From: Gigaspora rosea
Lineage: Eukaryota > Glomeromycota > Glomeromycetes > Diversisporales > Gigasporaceae
Assembly: GCA_003550325.1 (NCBI GenBank)
Contig: QKWP01000199.1
Span: 50,514 to 114,513, forward strand
Direction: 5' to 3'
Length of the DNA stretch: 64,000 bases
Part shown: in pieces, positions 23,240 to 33,884 of the stretch
Numbering within the stretch: position 1 is the stretch's first letter
Layout: each line of letters begins with the position of its first letter
Made by a program: the position numbers and the translations under genes
Notes under the pieces: generated by a model
What the model saw: only the letters and a program-made list of their open reading frames with translations
Database searches by the model: none
What the model was told of the DNA's origin: nothing

Positions 23240-24120
23240 TATACACTAACGTTAATCAAAGAAACAATGTCCAGTGTGTTATCATTATGAAAGTACAATA
23301 TATATTCGGTTAGCTGATGAAAACTTGTAAAACATGATAACGGCCGTTTAATTCAGCCGGCATTAAGATAAATTTGGTACATAATTCAGCTCGGAATTAT
23401 GGACTAATTTTTATGTGGTTAAATGGTCCCAATATTTAATATTTGGATAATCCGTATAATTTCAGAAAATTTCGGATTATTCTTTCGTGCAGAAAATCAA
23501 CTCCATCTTTATTCGCTCTTCATTATGATATAATACTTCATTTCGATCCGTTCTGGTATAGTCCTAATAAATATGTGATTTTAAGCTTAAGTAACATCCG
23601 ATTCAGATCAACCAATCAAATCTTTACTCTTTAAATCTGCAAGTCTTAGGTTACCTCGACATTGTTTTATTAATGCTAAAAAAGATCTCTGTGGATTTTC
23701 TATTACTGTATTAGTGAAACATTACATTTTCGAGAATATTCGAATTTGACGCCGAATAATGCGCCTTAAATTATTAAAGTTATTCAGAATTAAACCTTTG
23801 CATATATGTGTGCATTTTTTTTAGAATAGGTTTACAAAGTCAGATTGTCCGGGACATTCCGTCGGACAATCTAAAAAAGTTAAATTAGAATTGAATAAAA
23901 CCAGCCAATCAGAATGGCCGGCTTTTTTAAAAGATAAATTAGGATCATCGATAAAAATAATTGAAACTCTTTACTGTTACCACATTTTTTAACAATTTAT
24001 TTGATGAAGCTTACTTGTGTACGTAAGTCAGGAAATGGTTTACATATTCTGAGAATTCATTTATGATTGACTAAATACTAACAAACTAAATTAAATAGCC
24101 CACTTTATTATTGAAAAAAA
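23240..24120. other. intergenic stretch upstream of the GTPase-Hint gene
   Basis: No gene is recognised. A short palindrome 'gtccgggacattccgtcggac' is cut by its loop near 23850. A TATA-type element cannot be singled out in such AT-rich DNA. Confidence 0.4.
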
Positions 24121-24122
24121 TC

Positions 24123-25923
24123 ATGACGCAGACGGATAATAACAATCAAAATATTAAAACACCTTTGATTGTAGATAATTCAATTAATGATGATGATAGT
24201 ACTATAAATATAATTGACGATCATAACACGAGTGTTGCTAGTACTCGTTATCCAGCTATTGTTTTATTAGGACACACTGGTAAGATTTAAATAAAATTTT
24301 GAAATGTACAATTCCACCAAAATTAATTTTATTCTCTCATACTTTATTTCACAAAGGTTCTGGAAAAAGTACTCTTGGAAATTGGTTATTAGGAAATTAT
24401 GGTTGTGAAGGTCCATTCGAAAGTGATAGTTCTTGTGTATGAATTTTATTTCGTTTTCTTTTTATTCGTTGAGCTACATCATTATATTATGCTTAAATTT
24501 ACATTATGTAATGATTAAAAAGGAACCCGTTACCACGCAATGTCAGCCTGCTATAATAAAGATTCATGATCGTATTTTCGAACTTATTGATACCCCAGGA
24601 GTATTTGATACAGAAGCAGATATTATGAGGGAAGAAACATTAGAAAAGATTGCTGATTTAATCTATCATTGTTCATATGGAATTCAAGCTATTATTTTCG
24701 TTGTTGGTAAGGTATTTTGATTTTTTTTATGAAACGTTAGAATGATTATTAATTATAATAATTATAATTTTTTTTTTTGATTTATAATAATAATTTCAGA
24801 TATAACTCAACGTCAACCATTTAAAAATACCATGAGGATAATACAAGGTTTCCTTGGCGAAGCAGCTCTTGATCATATGATCGTAGCATTCACTCATGCT
24901 ACAAAAGACCAAACCGAACGTGATCAAATATTAAATCTAACACGTGAAATGAAAGACCTTTTGTCCTCTGTTAATAATCGATGGTTGATCTCACCTAATC
25001 CTGATATATTCAGGGAAGATAATGAAGTAGTGCTTAACAATATGGTGAAAGCTAAAAAAATGGTTGATGAATTTCAAAACGCATATACTACAGCAACATT
25101 TAATAAAGTTAGGGATGCAGCAGATAAAAGAGCTGAAGCACTTAGGGCGGCAAAATACAGTTGCTTTAAACTTGATACTAAAGTTATACTTGAAAATAAA
25201 AAGGTGGTTCCGATGTCTTTGGTTCGTGTTGGAGATCGAGTGTGCTGTGGTGCAATTAATGGAAAACTTAAGTTTTCGGAAGTTTACCTTATTGCACATT
25301 ACAGCTCTGAAAGAATGACCGAATTTTTAAAAGTCGAATTTACAACTCCTGATGGAATTAAAGGTAAATATATCTTTGTTATAAATCTAAACAAAAATTG
25401 ATAATGTATCATTATATTTAATATTGTTTTTGTGAATAGGATCACTTCTCTTAACACCAGAGCATCATATAATCATTAATAATAACTTTGATTATGCTAA
25501 GAACATATGCCCTTACACATCCAAAATTCAAGTTCTTATTGGTACACAATTAGTTCAAGTTCATGTTGAAGATGTTTCCACGGTAAATAATCATAATTTA
25601 TTACATTTTTATATCATAGTTATTTTTAGTAGTTTAACACTTTTTTTTATTTTATTAAATAGGAATATCATAAAGGATATATTTCAATTTTTACAAGATC
25701 CGGTACTATTATTGCAGATAATATTCTTTGCTCCTGCTACGCCATGTGTCCACCATATCAAAATATTATCCATTTTTCGTTATATCCACTTCAAATTTTC
25801 TCGGTGTTTAAAAAGCTTACAAATGATAATAATGAAAAAATTCACCCGTATCTTGAGTTCTTAAAGAATAGATACGAAAATATAAATGGTCTTTTGGGTA
25901 AGACGAGGTTATTGATTAAATGA
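24123..25923 (+). CDS. AIG1/GIMAP-type GTPase fused to a Hedgehog-type Hint domain
   Basis: Six exons read through cleanly: 24123-24279, 24357-24436, 24523-24706, 24800-25363, 25440-25582, 25663-25923. They total 1389 bases (462 residues) with GT-AG introns. Residues about 1-45 are acidic/polar. The G domain follows: P-loop GHTGSGKST (about 50-58), 'DTPGVFDT' (G3) and 'VAFTHATKD' (G4 region), as in AIG1/TOC GTPases. From about residue 280 a Hint domain starts at Cys in 'CFKLDTKV', then 'VGDRV', 'FSEVYL', the 'LTPEHH' block and 'GTIIADNILCSCYA', matching the Hedgehog Hog pattern. Hint domains cut their own N-terminal bond, so the GTPase may be released or modified; the residue before the Cys is Ser, not Gly. 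The last codons lie in the first unit of a 52-bp tandem repeat. A paralogue without the GTPase core is at 46149-47249 (minus). Confidence 0.85.
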
Positions 25924-26058
25924 TTGAATTGACATAGTAGTTTACATATGCAAAACGAGGTTATTGATTAAATGATTGAATTGACGTAGTAGTTTACATA
26001 TGCAAGACGAAGTTATTGATTAAATGATTGAATTGACGTAGTAGTTTACATATGCAAG
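25903..26058. repeat. 52-bp minisatellite, three copies, overlapping the stop codon of the GTPase-Hint gene
   Basis: Units start at 25903, 25955 and 26007 with 'acgaggttattgatt' and end 'agtttacatatgcaa'. They differ at about three positions. The TGA at 25921-25923 lies in unit 1, so the last codons of the protein are encoded by repeat sequence. Confidence 0.9.
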
Positions 26059-26144
26059 TTATAAGCAATATTTATTACAGTATAATATCATAGCTTTATG
26101 ATACATAAAATTGATATAGTAAAATAGTATGATTAATTATTAAT

Positions 26145-26169
26145 AAATATATATATATATATATATATA
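26145..26169. repeat. (AT)n microsatellite
   Basis: Uninterrupted alternation of A and T. Confidence 0.9.
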
Positions 26170-27659
26170 GCAATATATTTATAAAAGTATGTTGCTAATT
26201 TGCTATCATAATAATGCGACATTAAATATAAACTAATTTTAATTTTTTAAATACGTGGTGTTATTAGATTCCTATATACAAATTTCTTTACATTAGTTAT
26301 CATTAGTTTTAGAACATACAAAAAATATAATCAAAAAATGATATGACAATAATTACGTGACCGTATGATATAGATCTCAACTTTTATTCATATGTTATAA
26401 TAATTTTTCGCCAATAACGGTTCAATAACTTCATCTAAAATTTAGTAAACACCAATAATATATCTATAAAAAAAATACTCTTTTAAATCCTCCTTTTAAA
26501 ATGGGGATTAAAAATTTTTTTTCATGTTGTATTAAAAAATAACTCGATAATTTTGTAGAAATATAAGATCTAGCCCCTACAAAATTTTAACCCAAACTCT
26601 AGTTTTTAGGTTGAACCTAGCTAGGGTTTCGTGCTGACGAAGAAATGTGAAATCTAGTTTCGTTTTTCGTCAATCAAAACCTTATATGAAACGTTGATCG
26701 AAAGATAGTAAAACTAATACTAAGTTGCCAAACTGGTGAATAATAGTATATACGCGTTATTTTAAATCTGTTGCTTATTAAATTTTTAAGAGCTTAGTCC
26801 AGAATAACGATAAAGATATTAAATTCAATGTTTTAAATGCTTGGAGATACTCATATCGTTGATTAAACCGTATATTTTATATAAACTGTATCGCTTTTAT
26901 AATAACTATCGATATCGATATTCAATAATACATAGATGTATGGCTTTCGATTTTTACAATGATTTAAACAAGTTTACTTTTCATCTTTTCTGATTTTAGG
27001 TTACGTTTTCATTAGTGAAACTTTGAGTTTTGTCAGGGTTTCATTTTGTCAGTTTTATTTTACAATAAATTTTTTTTTAATCTTTATAATAATTGTTGTA
27101 TTAATTTTACATGCATTTTTCATTAAACCATATCTAACAACCAAGATACAGTACATACACTACTATGAAATTTAATGTTTAATTTATTTGTTTCGCCTAC
27201 TAATTACGCACAGCCTTTTATTTTTCGTCTTTTCCTGAGGTTTGTCTATTTCCTAGACTTCGTCAGTACTTCGTTTTTCGTGGAAGGCTTCATCTCTCAC
27301 AGGAATTTCCGTCATTCTCGTCTTAGGTTTTGTTTTTCGTTATTATGAAAATAAGTTCGTATAACAACCAAAGTTACAGAACCGCTAAGGCTTTACTTTA
27401 ATCTAAATTTGCAAGAATAATAAAACCAAGATCAAGATCTATATAGTATATAACGCATACCCAATTGTCACATGTTCGGTCTAATATTTTCGAGCCGGGT
27501 AAAATTCATCACCTAGATCATGCGATATCAGATATGGCATCTTTTATTACATAATTCTGTAATTCTAATAAAGCAATTCGGGTGGTGAATTTTACCCAGT
27601 TATATTTTCTTATTGGGCCAGATAGATTGAAAATTTATTTGTCTTAACTCGATTCAATC

Positions 27660-27830
27660 TAGCGATCAAGTGTAATGTCAAAATTTTTCAGGGTAATTAA
27701 GGGATTTGCAAGTTACAGCACATATAGAATTTGACGATGAAAAGATAGTTTCACTTCTAAGCTAAAATTTGTATCTTACAATATAATTAGTATTCTTTAT
27801 TATAATAAAAAATTTTTGTTATAATCCCCT
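27660..27830. repeat. dispersed repeat family E, copy 1
   Basis: 'tagcgatcaagtgtaatgtc', 'ttttcagggtaat' and 'attctttattataa' recur in reverse complement and in the same order at 45832-45990. The copies are diverged; no coding content. Confidence 0.6.
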
Positions 27831-27912
27831 GTCGCACTAAGTGTCACTCATGACTACCTTCATCATTATTTTTTACACGTGATTAACCATATTTATAATA
27901 ATCATATTGTTA

Positions 27913-27941
27913 CCGGGAATCTTCCCACGAAAGATTCCCGG
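27913..27941. repeat. perfect short hairpin
   Basis: The 11-base stem CCGGGAATCTT / AAGATTCCCGG encloses a 7-base loop. It is G+C-rich against its surroundings and has no known function here. Confidence 0.7.
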
Positions 27942-28302
27942 TCTCATATTGATCATCGGGAAATTCTAATTTTTAACTCTTAATTTTTATTTGAATCATT
28001 TTCTTTTTTGTATTTTTCACGTTTTATCTAAAGAACTTTAAAAGTCAAAGTAAATAGGCACAGTAAAATGAAGCTAAAAAAAGGCACGATATGAGCAAAG
28101 TGAACGTAAGAGTTTGAAAAAAAGTTGAACGTAGACGTAAAAAACAGGCGATAAAAAAGATAAAAACAATAAAAATGATGTAAATAAAAAAAAATAATAA
28201 TAAAGCGAAGTCCAAAAGTTAGTAAAGCACAATACGAATATAAATATGGAACACATGTAAAAATAATGGTATAGTAGTCCGATTAACATCTAGTGACACG
28301 CT

Positions 28303-28441
28303 CCTGGGGATTATTTATTTATTTCCTGTAGGGAAATTATAACAGAGTTTTACCGATGATCATAGTACGTGGATGCCATCCATGTGCTATGATCATCGGT
28401 AAACTCTGTTATAATTTCTACGCCCCCAGGAAATAAATAAT
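28303..28441. mobile_element. small foldback element
   Basis: The left arm, from 'ttatttatttcctg' and 'aaattataacagagtttta', pairs with the right arm 'taaactctgttataattt' and 'caggaaataaataa'. The core arms 'ccgatgatcatag' / 'ctatgatcatcgg' meet near 28372. Non-coding. Confidence 0.7.
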
Positions 28442-28930
28442 ACTAATATCTATATTTTTTCCTTTTATGCCAAAACCTTTTAAGTATCTTGTTTTGAAAA
28501 TGGAGTTTTGAGACTATCGACGAAATCAAACTCAAAATTTGATTGGTTGGCATTCATGTTATTATCTCTATTATATAGTAAAATCGAAAACTTTTTATTA
28601 ATGCACAGAAGGCGAAATAAGCCAAAACGAACGTTTGTTTGGAATTTTTCTGATCGTGTAACGTTACACCTGATCTTAAATTTTATGGCGATCTATATAG
28701 GTCACATGATGGGGTACATGTACCTTAGGGTACATATAAATAAACTCTAATATGATATCAGATATTAAAGGGCTATATATATTTAAAAATTTAAAAATTT
28801 AATTAATTTGGTTTATTTTATAAGAATTGACCAATTTTAAATTATATAAATCAATTTAAAAAATAATTAATTTTTATAATTTATATTTTAAAATATATTA
28901 AAAATTTTTTAAATCATATTATATAATTTT

Positions 28931-28954
28931 TTTGCAGGCAAATTTGCCTGCAAA
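28931..28954. repeat. perfect 24-bp palindrome downstream of the FolD-HypX gene
   Basis: TTTGCAGGCAAA followed directly by TTTGCCTGCAAA, with no mismatch or spacer. It lies about 140 bases past the stop codon at 29093. It may be a protein-binding site or chance; no function is claimed. Confidence 0.7.
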
Positions 28955-29092
28955 TGCTTAACACACGAAGGGATAACGCGCATCTATGAGTTTGTCTATT
29001 TATTAGTTAGCATAAGAGGGGATTTAGTACAAATGCCAATCTTTTTTCATGGAAATTGTTACGATTTTCAAACATGTCCTTACGCATCTCTT

Positions 29093-31726
29093 CTAATTCA
29101 TGTTTTTCATATTCGTCCAATGATTTGCTGATTCATCTTGCATACGAATAGCTTGTTTATCTTTAAGAAATTTTGTAAATTGTGCTGTGTCAGAAATGAT
29201 AGTGTTCATAAATTCTTTAACATTATTTAGAAAATTGTGCTCGGCGTTTGTTTTCTCCTGCTTCAAGTTATCAAATAGACCAATTTCAGTTGCCTCAATA
29301 GCAAGCATTGGTTTGGCATTTTCTAACATAAACATGTCTATACGTTTAGATGTCGTATAAGTATGTAATTCTGAGCCATATAAACCCATATTCTTGTAAT
29401 GAGGATTTAAAACAACTCCCGGTTTAACGAATGAAAAATCCGTAGCGAGTGCCAAATAAACTCCACCTGCACCAGCATTAGCTTGTACTGCCGCTATTGA
29501 TATAATGTCTGTAAGTTTAATAATTTCCTTAACCACTTTATCTATTGCTTTAATATTTTCCCATCCCTCTAAGCTTGGATTAGGGACATTTTGAATGACG
29601 TTCAGATTAATACCATTTGACCAGTTATTCGCACTACCTGCAAGGATTAACCCTTTAATAGATATATTTTGACATTGTTTAATGGCTTCCAGAAGCCTTT
29701 CACATTGAGAAGTACTCATAGCACCATTATAAAAATTAAAATGTAAAATGCCATAGTTACCAAATAACTCAAAGCTTATCTCTTGAAAAGTATCAGGATT
29801 TGGTGCCTTAAGTCCCTGTTCATGATTTATCATAGGGATATTTTCAGATAATTCACCTAGCTGTATAGTAGCAGGCAACTTAAATGGATAAGGTTTCATT
29901 TGTGTCTTTGGCGAACGTATTTGAGACCCAAAACGCACCATCTTTGGTGGCAATACAAATGGCGTCATCTCGCTTAGCAAGAACTTTTCCAGGATAAGTC
30001 ACCAAATCTTTATTAATCGTTTTTTCATTGTGAGCATCATATAAAAATCTCGTGATTTTTTGACCATTAATATCAATCTCAGCTTTAACTCCAGGTTGAG
30101 TATCAGCTGAACGTATTTTCCTTAAAATAATTTCTGTCGTATCCATTTCCCAGTTTATTTGCCTATTAGAATGTGCTTGATTAATAGTTTCATGAAGACG
30201 ACCCTTTACAGAAGCATCAGCATAATTTAATGGTTCAGGTTTAAAATCATTTGATTGAAACTTTTCAACACACTCAAGTACCAATTTGGAAGCTGTATTA
30301 ATAACATGGGAATTATATAAATGAGTTTTAGTCGTAACTTTTGGGACTAAGAAATTTTCGCTTGCCCAAATGGCACCCGCATCCATTTCCTTATCAGCTT
30401 CAAGGACAGTGACACCCCATTCATCTTTTTTATCAATAATAACCCAATCTAACGAAGAAGGTCCTCTGTCACCCTTGATTCCGGGATGAACAATAAGGCA
30501 TTTTACTTTAGTATAAATATCTTCAGGTATGGCTTTCATAAGCGTTGGACAAATAATCAGGTCAGGTTTATTCTGCGCAAAAGCATGACGCATTGCATCG
30601 TCTGAATCGGCAATTTGGAATGTTACCTTATGCCCAATGCGAATTAATTCATTCATTAATCGTTGAGTCATATTATTATAAGTAGAAGAAAATAACAAAA
30701 GGTTTAATCTTCTATTATTTTTTTTAATATCAATATAAGTCTTAATTTTTTCAACTGTCTTAACACGATAGTTTTGCCTTATAATCTGCGATAAGTTCAA
30801 AGATGGTAATCCGTATTGCAAAATGCTAGCATTAACAGCATTAAAAGCTAGAGAAGCAACAGTAAGCAAACCAACTCCTCGTGGCACTGGAGAATAATAT
30901 TCACATTTTTCGTATACTGAATGATCAACGTCGCCCACGATTTTCGAATTTCCATTAACAAGGTTTGGCGGCATCTATTAATATCTGCATCGATTACTAT
31001 AACTCTCGGTTTGACAAAATCATCATTAACATGAAGCGCTTTACCAATAGCAACGACTAAAATGTCTGCACTTTTAGTGATTGTTTTTATGTTTTCAGTG
31101 TGTATATCACAGATCGTTGTCGTAGCATTATATGGTGGACCCATTAGCATACAGGCAAGTGGTTGTCCAACAAGTTTACCTTTACCCATAATTACAATAT
31201 GCTTACCTTCAGTTGGAATATTATAATAATCGAAAATACTACAAATACCAAGGGGAGTCGCAGGTTTTAGACCTTTATCCAAATCAAATAAACTACCCAC
31301 TGAACCTCTAGTTAATCCGTCTATGTCTTTATGGATAGGGATTGTGTTTATAATATTGTCTTTATTAATTGAAAATCCAGATGGAAATGGTAATTGCAAA
31401 AAAACACCAGTGTTATTTGGATCACCACTTAATTCTTTAATGAGTTCTTTAATTCTAGCTTCATTATATTGTGGTGAAATTTTTATTAATTGCATAGGAA
31501 TATCAAGCTGTTCAAATACTTCGCGCTTTTTGGCCACATAATTAGCGCTATCTATTCTTGCTTTCCCAGTTACATTTGTTGGCAAGAGAACAACAACTTT
31601 GGGTTGCACATTTAATGATTTCTTTGCTTCCATAGCCGTTCTCTTAATCGCTTCCGCAAGGGAAAAACAATCAATCACTTTTTTATAATAAGTAATATTT
31701 TCAACATAATGTGGATAAATTCTCAT
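29093..31726 (-). CDS. FolD fused to a HypX-like formyltransferase/crotonase protein (two frame breaks as written)
   Basis: Intronless, about 875 codons. Residues 1-300 are FolD (methylene-THF dehydrogenase/cyclohydrolase): 'SANYVAKK' with the Tyr and Lys of the active site, 'VFLQLPFP', 'KDIDG', 'GKGKLVGQPLA' and 'PVPRGVGLLTV'. Next is a formyl-THF hydrolase-like domain (about 30720-30240) with the HypX signature 'HPGIKGDRGPSSLDW' and Asp in 'EMDAG', then a C-terminal FMT-like segment. Last is a crotonase domain (29870-29150) with 'ANNWSNGINLN' and 'QANAGAGGVYLALATD'. This domain order after FolD is that of bacterial HypX, which uses 10-formyl-THF and CoA to form CO. FolD would supply that substrate. 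Two one-base gaps shift the frame, near 30976 (after 'VIDADIN') and near 29925 (after 'GAFWV'); both could be sequence errors or early decay. Lack of introns fits transfer from bacteria. Confidence 0.85.
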
Positions 31727-31850
31727 ACGGTGTTATCTCTACCATTTAAATATATTTACAACCAAGTTAAGTGGTGTAGCGCTTTTGCATCTGATTGGAT
31801 GATCGATCCTCATGACTTCATCTCTATTTTTACAGTCTCGGAAAATATGG

Positions 31851-32133
31851 GTTCGTCTAAAGCCAGGTGCGTTCACGTGATATAAAGCCAATCAAATCAT
31901 AAAATTTGATCTTTACGGATCAGCCCGACGAGACAAAAACAAAGAAAAAAAGTGAAAAACGCCGAAAATACAAAAAAAGAGTGTATAAACCTGTCTAGGA
32001 GCATTAATAAAAAATGTCGGGAAGATAATTTTACTTATAAGTCAAGCCCTAACCCTAACCCCTAACTAACCCTTACCCTAATTTTAATTAAATAATCAAA
32101 AACATATAAACGCATATGGCTTTAGCCATCCCC
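31851..32133. mobile_element. MITE upstream of the FolD-HypX gene
   Basis: 'gtctaaagccaggtgcgttc' on the left and 'aaacgcatatggctttagcc' on the right are inverse. The interior has 'gatcagcccgacgagac' and a 'ccctaaccctaacccctaa' tract, as in the hAT-like MITE at 53826-54098. It ends about 125 bases from the gene's ATG, so it lies in the promoter region. No clear target duplication. Confidence 0.6.
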
Positions 32134-32290
32134 CTGATTTGACACTTGATTTCAAGCTTATTTATAATGATATATTTAAATTCCTTATTTGGCACTTGAT
32201 TTAAGGCTTAATGATAACTTATATTAAATTTTCTTATTTGGCACTTGATTTAAAGCTTACTTATAATGATATATTAAATTTCCTTATTTG
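32128..32290. repeat. about 63-bp tandem repeat, three copies
   Basis: 'ttatttggcacttgattta' followed by 'ataatgatatattaaattt' repeats about every 63 bases. A further lone copy is at 32800-32850. Confidence 0.75.
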
Positions 32291-32344
32291 ACCGTGGCCT
32301 TCGGTCGCGGTTATCACTACACACCCATACAATAACAATAATTT

Positions 32345-32530
32345 ATAACTTCAATATTTATTGTAAATCGCACTAACTTATTATTTTGATTTCTTTGTCT
32401 CGAATTTTAACTAGAAAAACTTGTTAGGGATCTTTGCTAAAAGCATAATTGCATATCTTGTATTGGAGTTGAACTGGTACTTGTTGTATAGAATCGCGCT
32501 TCTTATGGCTTCCGGGAACGATGTATCAAA
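32345..32530. repeat. duplicated segment, copy 1
   Basis: Shares 'cttattattttgatt', 'gtctcgaattttaactaga', 'ttgtattgga' and 'gaactggtacttgttg' in order with 33165-33535. This copy lacks the Tc1/mariner-class MITE and so serves as the empty site. Confidence 0.7.
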
Positions 32531-32533
32531 TAC

Positions 32534-33160
32534 AGTACATACATACGTATAATATATTTCAGGCATGTTTAATGACGTTGCGATTTTCTGTGGCGCAATA
32601 AAAAAATGCGATATGAACTGAAAAATTGTTCCATTGTATAACAGTATTACCGTAAACTGCCGTATACAAGACCCCCCAGGTATCAGACCCCCTATGTACT
32701 AGACCCGGGCGTGAAACTCAAAATCTACAATAACCAAATGCGGGTTTTTCAAATATCTAGGCTGCCCACTATGAATGAAAAATATGCATGCCTTGGTATT
32801 TATAAAATGATATATTAAATTTCTTTGTTTGGCACTTTATTTAAAAACCATTTTTTGTCATCATCTCTTAATTTGTATTACTTTATAACTGAGCTGTTAT
32901 TTATTGCGATTTGCAAAATGGTTTATAAAAATGTGTAGATCGTCTCTCACCCATCAATCACCTGATTGTTGTCCCATTATGTGATTGTTAAATGATTTCT
33001 AAGTCAAAAATTCAGTATGAACACGTAATTTTCATAATCTTTGTTAGTCATAGTTATACTTGCTAAAAATCGGGGTGTACAGTCGCGCAATCGGACTACA
33101 GTCATGCGATAGTAAAGGTGTGCATCGATCTACAAATTTGATCAAAAATATTGCAAATTG
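32534..33160. other. gene-free AT-rich stretch
   Basis: No gene is seen; it holds a lone tandem-repeat unit near 32800. Confidence 0.4.
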
Positions 33161-33164
33161 CAAC

Positions 33165-33535
33165 AAATCGCAACAAATCGCACTAGCTTATTATTTTAAT
33201 TTATTCGTCTCGAATTTTAACTAGAGATTTTTGCAAAAGTATAATTGCATGCTATATAAGTTGAAAAGTATTGCATGCATGCCTTGTATTGGAATACAGT
33301 TATACCTCTTTATAATGAACTTTTTTAAAAAATGGTCTTATAAAGAGGTGTTCTTATATAGAGGCCTTTTGTATATTAATTGGTAATTGGGCCTAAATAT
33401 AGGAGTGATTATAAAAAGATTTATATGATGTGATTATATAGAGTGATTATAAAAGGTGACTGTAATTCAGAATTGAACTGGTACTTGTTGATATAGAATT
33501 GCATTTGTGCTTCCCATGATTCTCATTACATCCCT
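33165..33535. repeat. duplicated segment, copy 2, carrying a MITE
   Basis: Second copy of 32345-32530, interrupted at 'tgtattggaa' by the 166-bp MITE and then resuming with 'gaactggtacttgttg'. Confidence 0.7.
33297..33462. mobile_element. Tc1/mariner-class (pogo-like) MITE, TSD TA
   Basis: It begins CAGTTATACCTCTTTATAAT and ends 'ttataaaaggtgactg', with TA on both sides (33295-33296, 33463-33464). CAGT ends, 'acctctttataa' wording and TA target fit pogo/Tigger-type elements. The empty site in the duplicated segment near 32460 supports the limits. Confidence 0.8.
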
Positions 33536-33539
33536 TATT

Positions 33540-33880
33540 TAGTTAGAATTACAGTTTGTAGAAGGTCATTGCAAATGATCTTACCTCTTGAAATCTTGAT
33601 TATATGTATTGGATCCTTATATTCCCACAGCTATTTTCATAGGTCCCATTACTCTTGCTTAGCACATTTTTGATTTGTTGACTTTAGTGGCTCAAATTTT
33701 ATCATGTTAAGATTCATGAATATCTTAATTCTTTTGTTCTACTAAATGTTAACAAATTTCTAATAGTTAAACTAGTAAGCACTATGCTAAATTTGTGTAA
33801 TTCAAAAAAACTAAGCTGGTTATATGCCAAAACTATTATTATGATTGCCTGATATTACTATTATCAAAAAGCATTACATG
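33540..33880. other. gene-free stretch
   Basis: No coding signal or clear repeat is seen. Confidence 0.4.
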
Positions 33881-33884
33881 CATA

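Larger units (their letters stand above)
26170..28295. other. gene-free 2.1-kb stretch
   Basis: No gene seen. It holds a short perfect hairpin (27913-27941), a dispersed repeat copy (27660-27830) and 'tttcgttttt'-type words around 26640-27360. The open frame near 28074-28289 on the minus strand is Phe/Leu/Tyr-rich low complexity. Confidence 0.5.

Noticed and set aside
23443-23634. 63-codon plus-strand frame upstream of the GTPase-Hint gene
   Set aside because: No domain cue, no clear splice link to the gene, and codons match the local AT bias.
24991-25318. Frames of 84-102 codons overlapping the GTPase-Hint exon on both strands
   Set aside because: Shadows of exon 4; the exon itself reads through with domain motifs.
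25903-26058. Possible CRISPR array
   Set aside because: The three 52-bp units follow each other directly with no spacers; it is a minisatellite in a eukaryotic genome.
31323-31541. 72-codon plus-strand frame
   Set aside because: Shadow of the FolD coding region on the opposite strand.
32045-32095. Telomere-like 'ccctaaccctaacccctaa' tract
   Set aside because: Short, degenerate and lying inside a MITE; the same words occur in other MITEs (54015, 13630, 2050), so it is element sequence and not a telomere.
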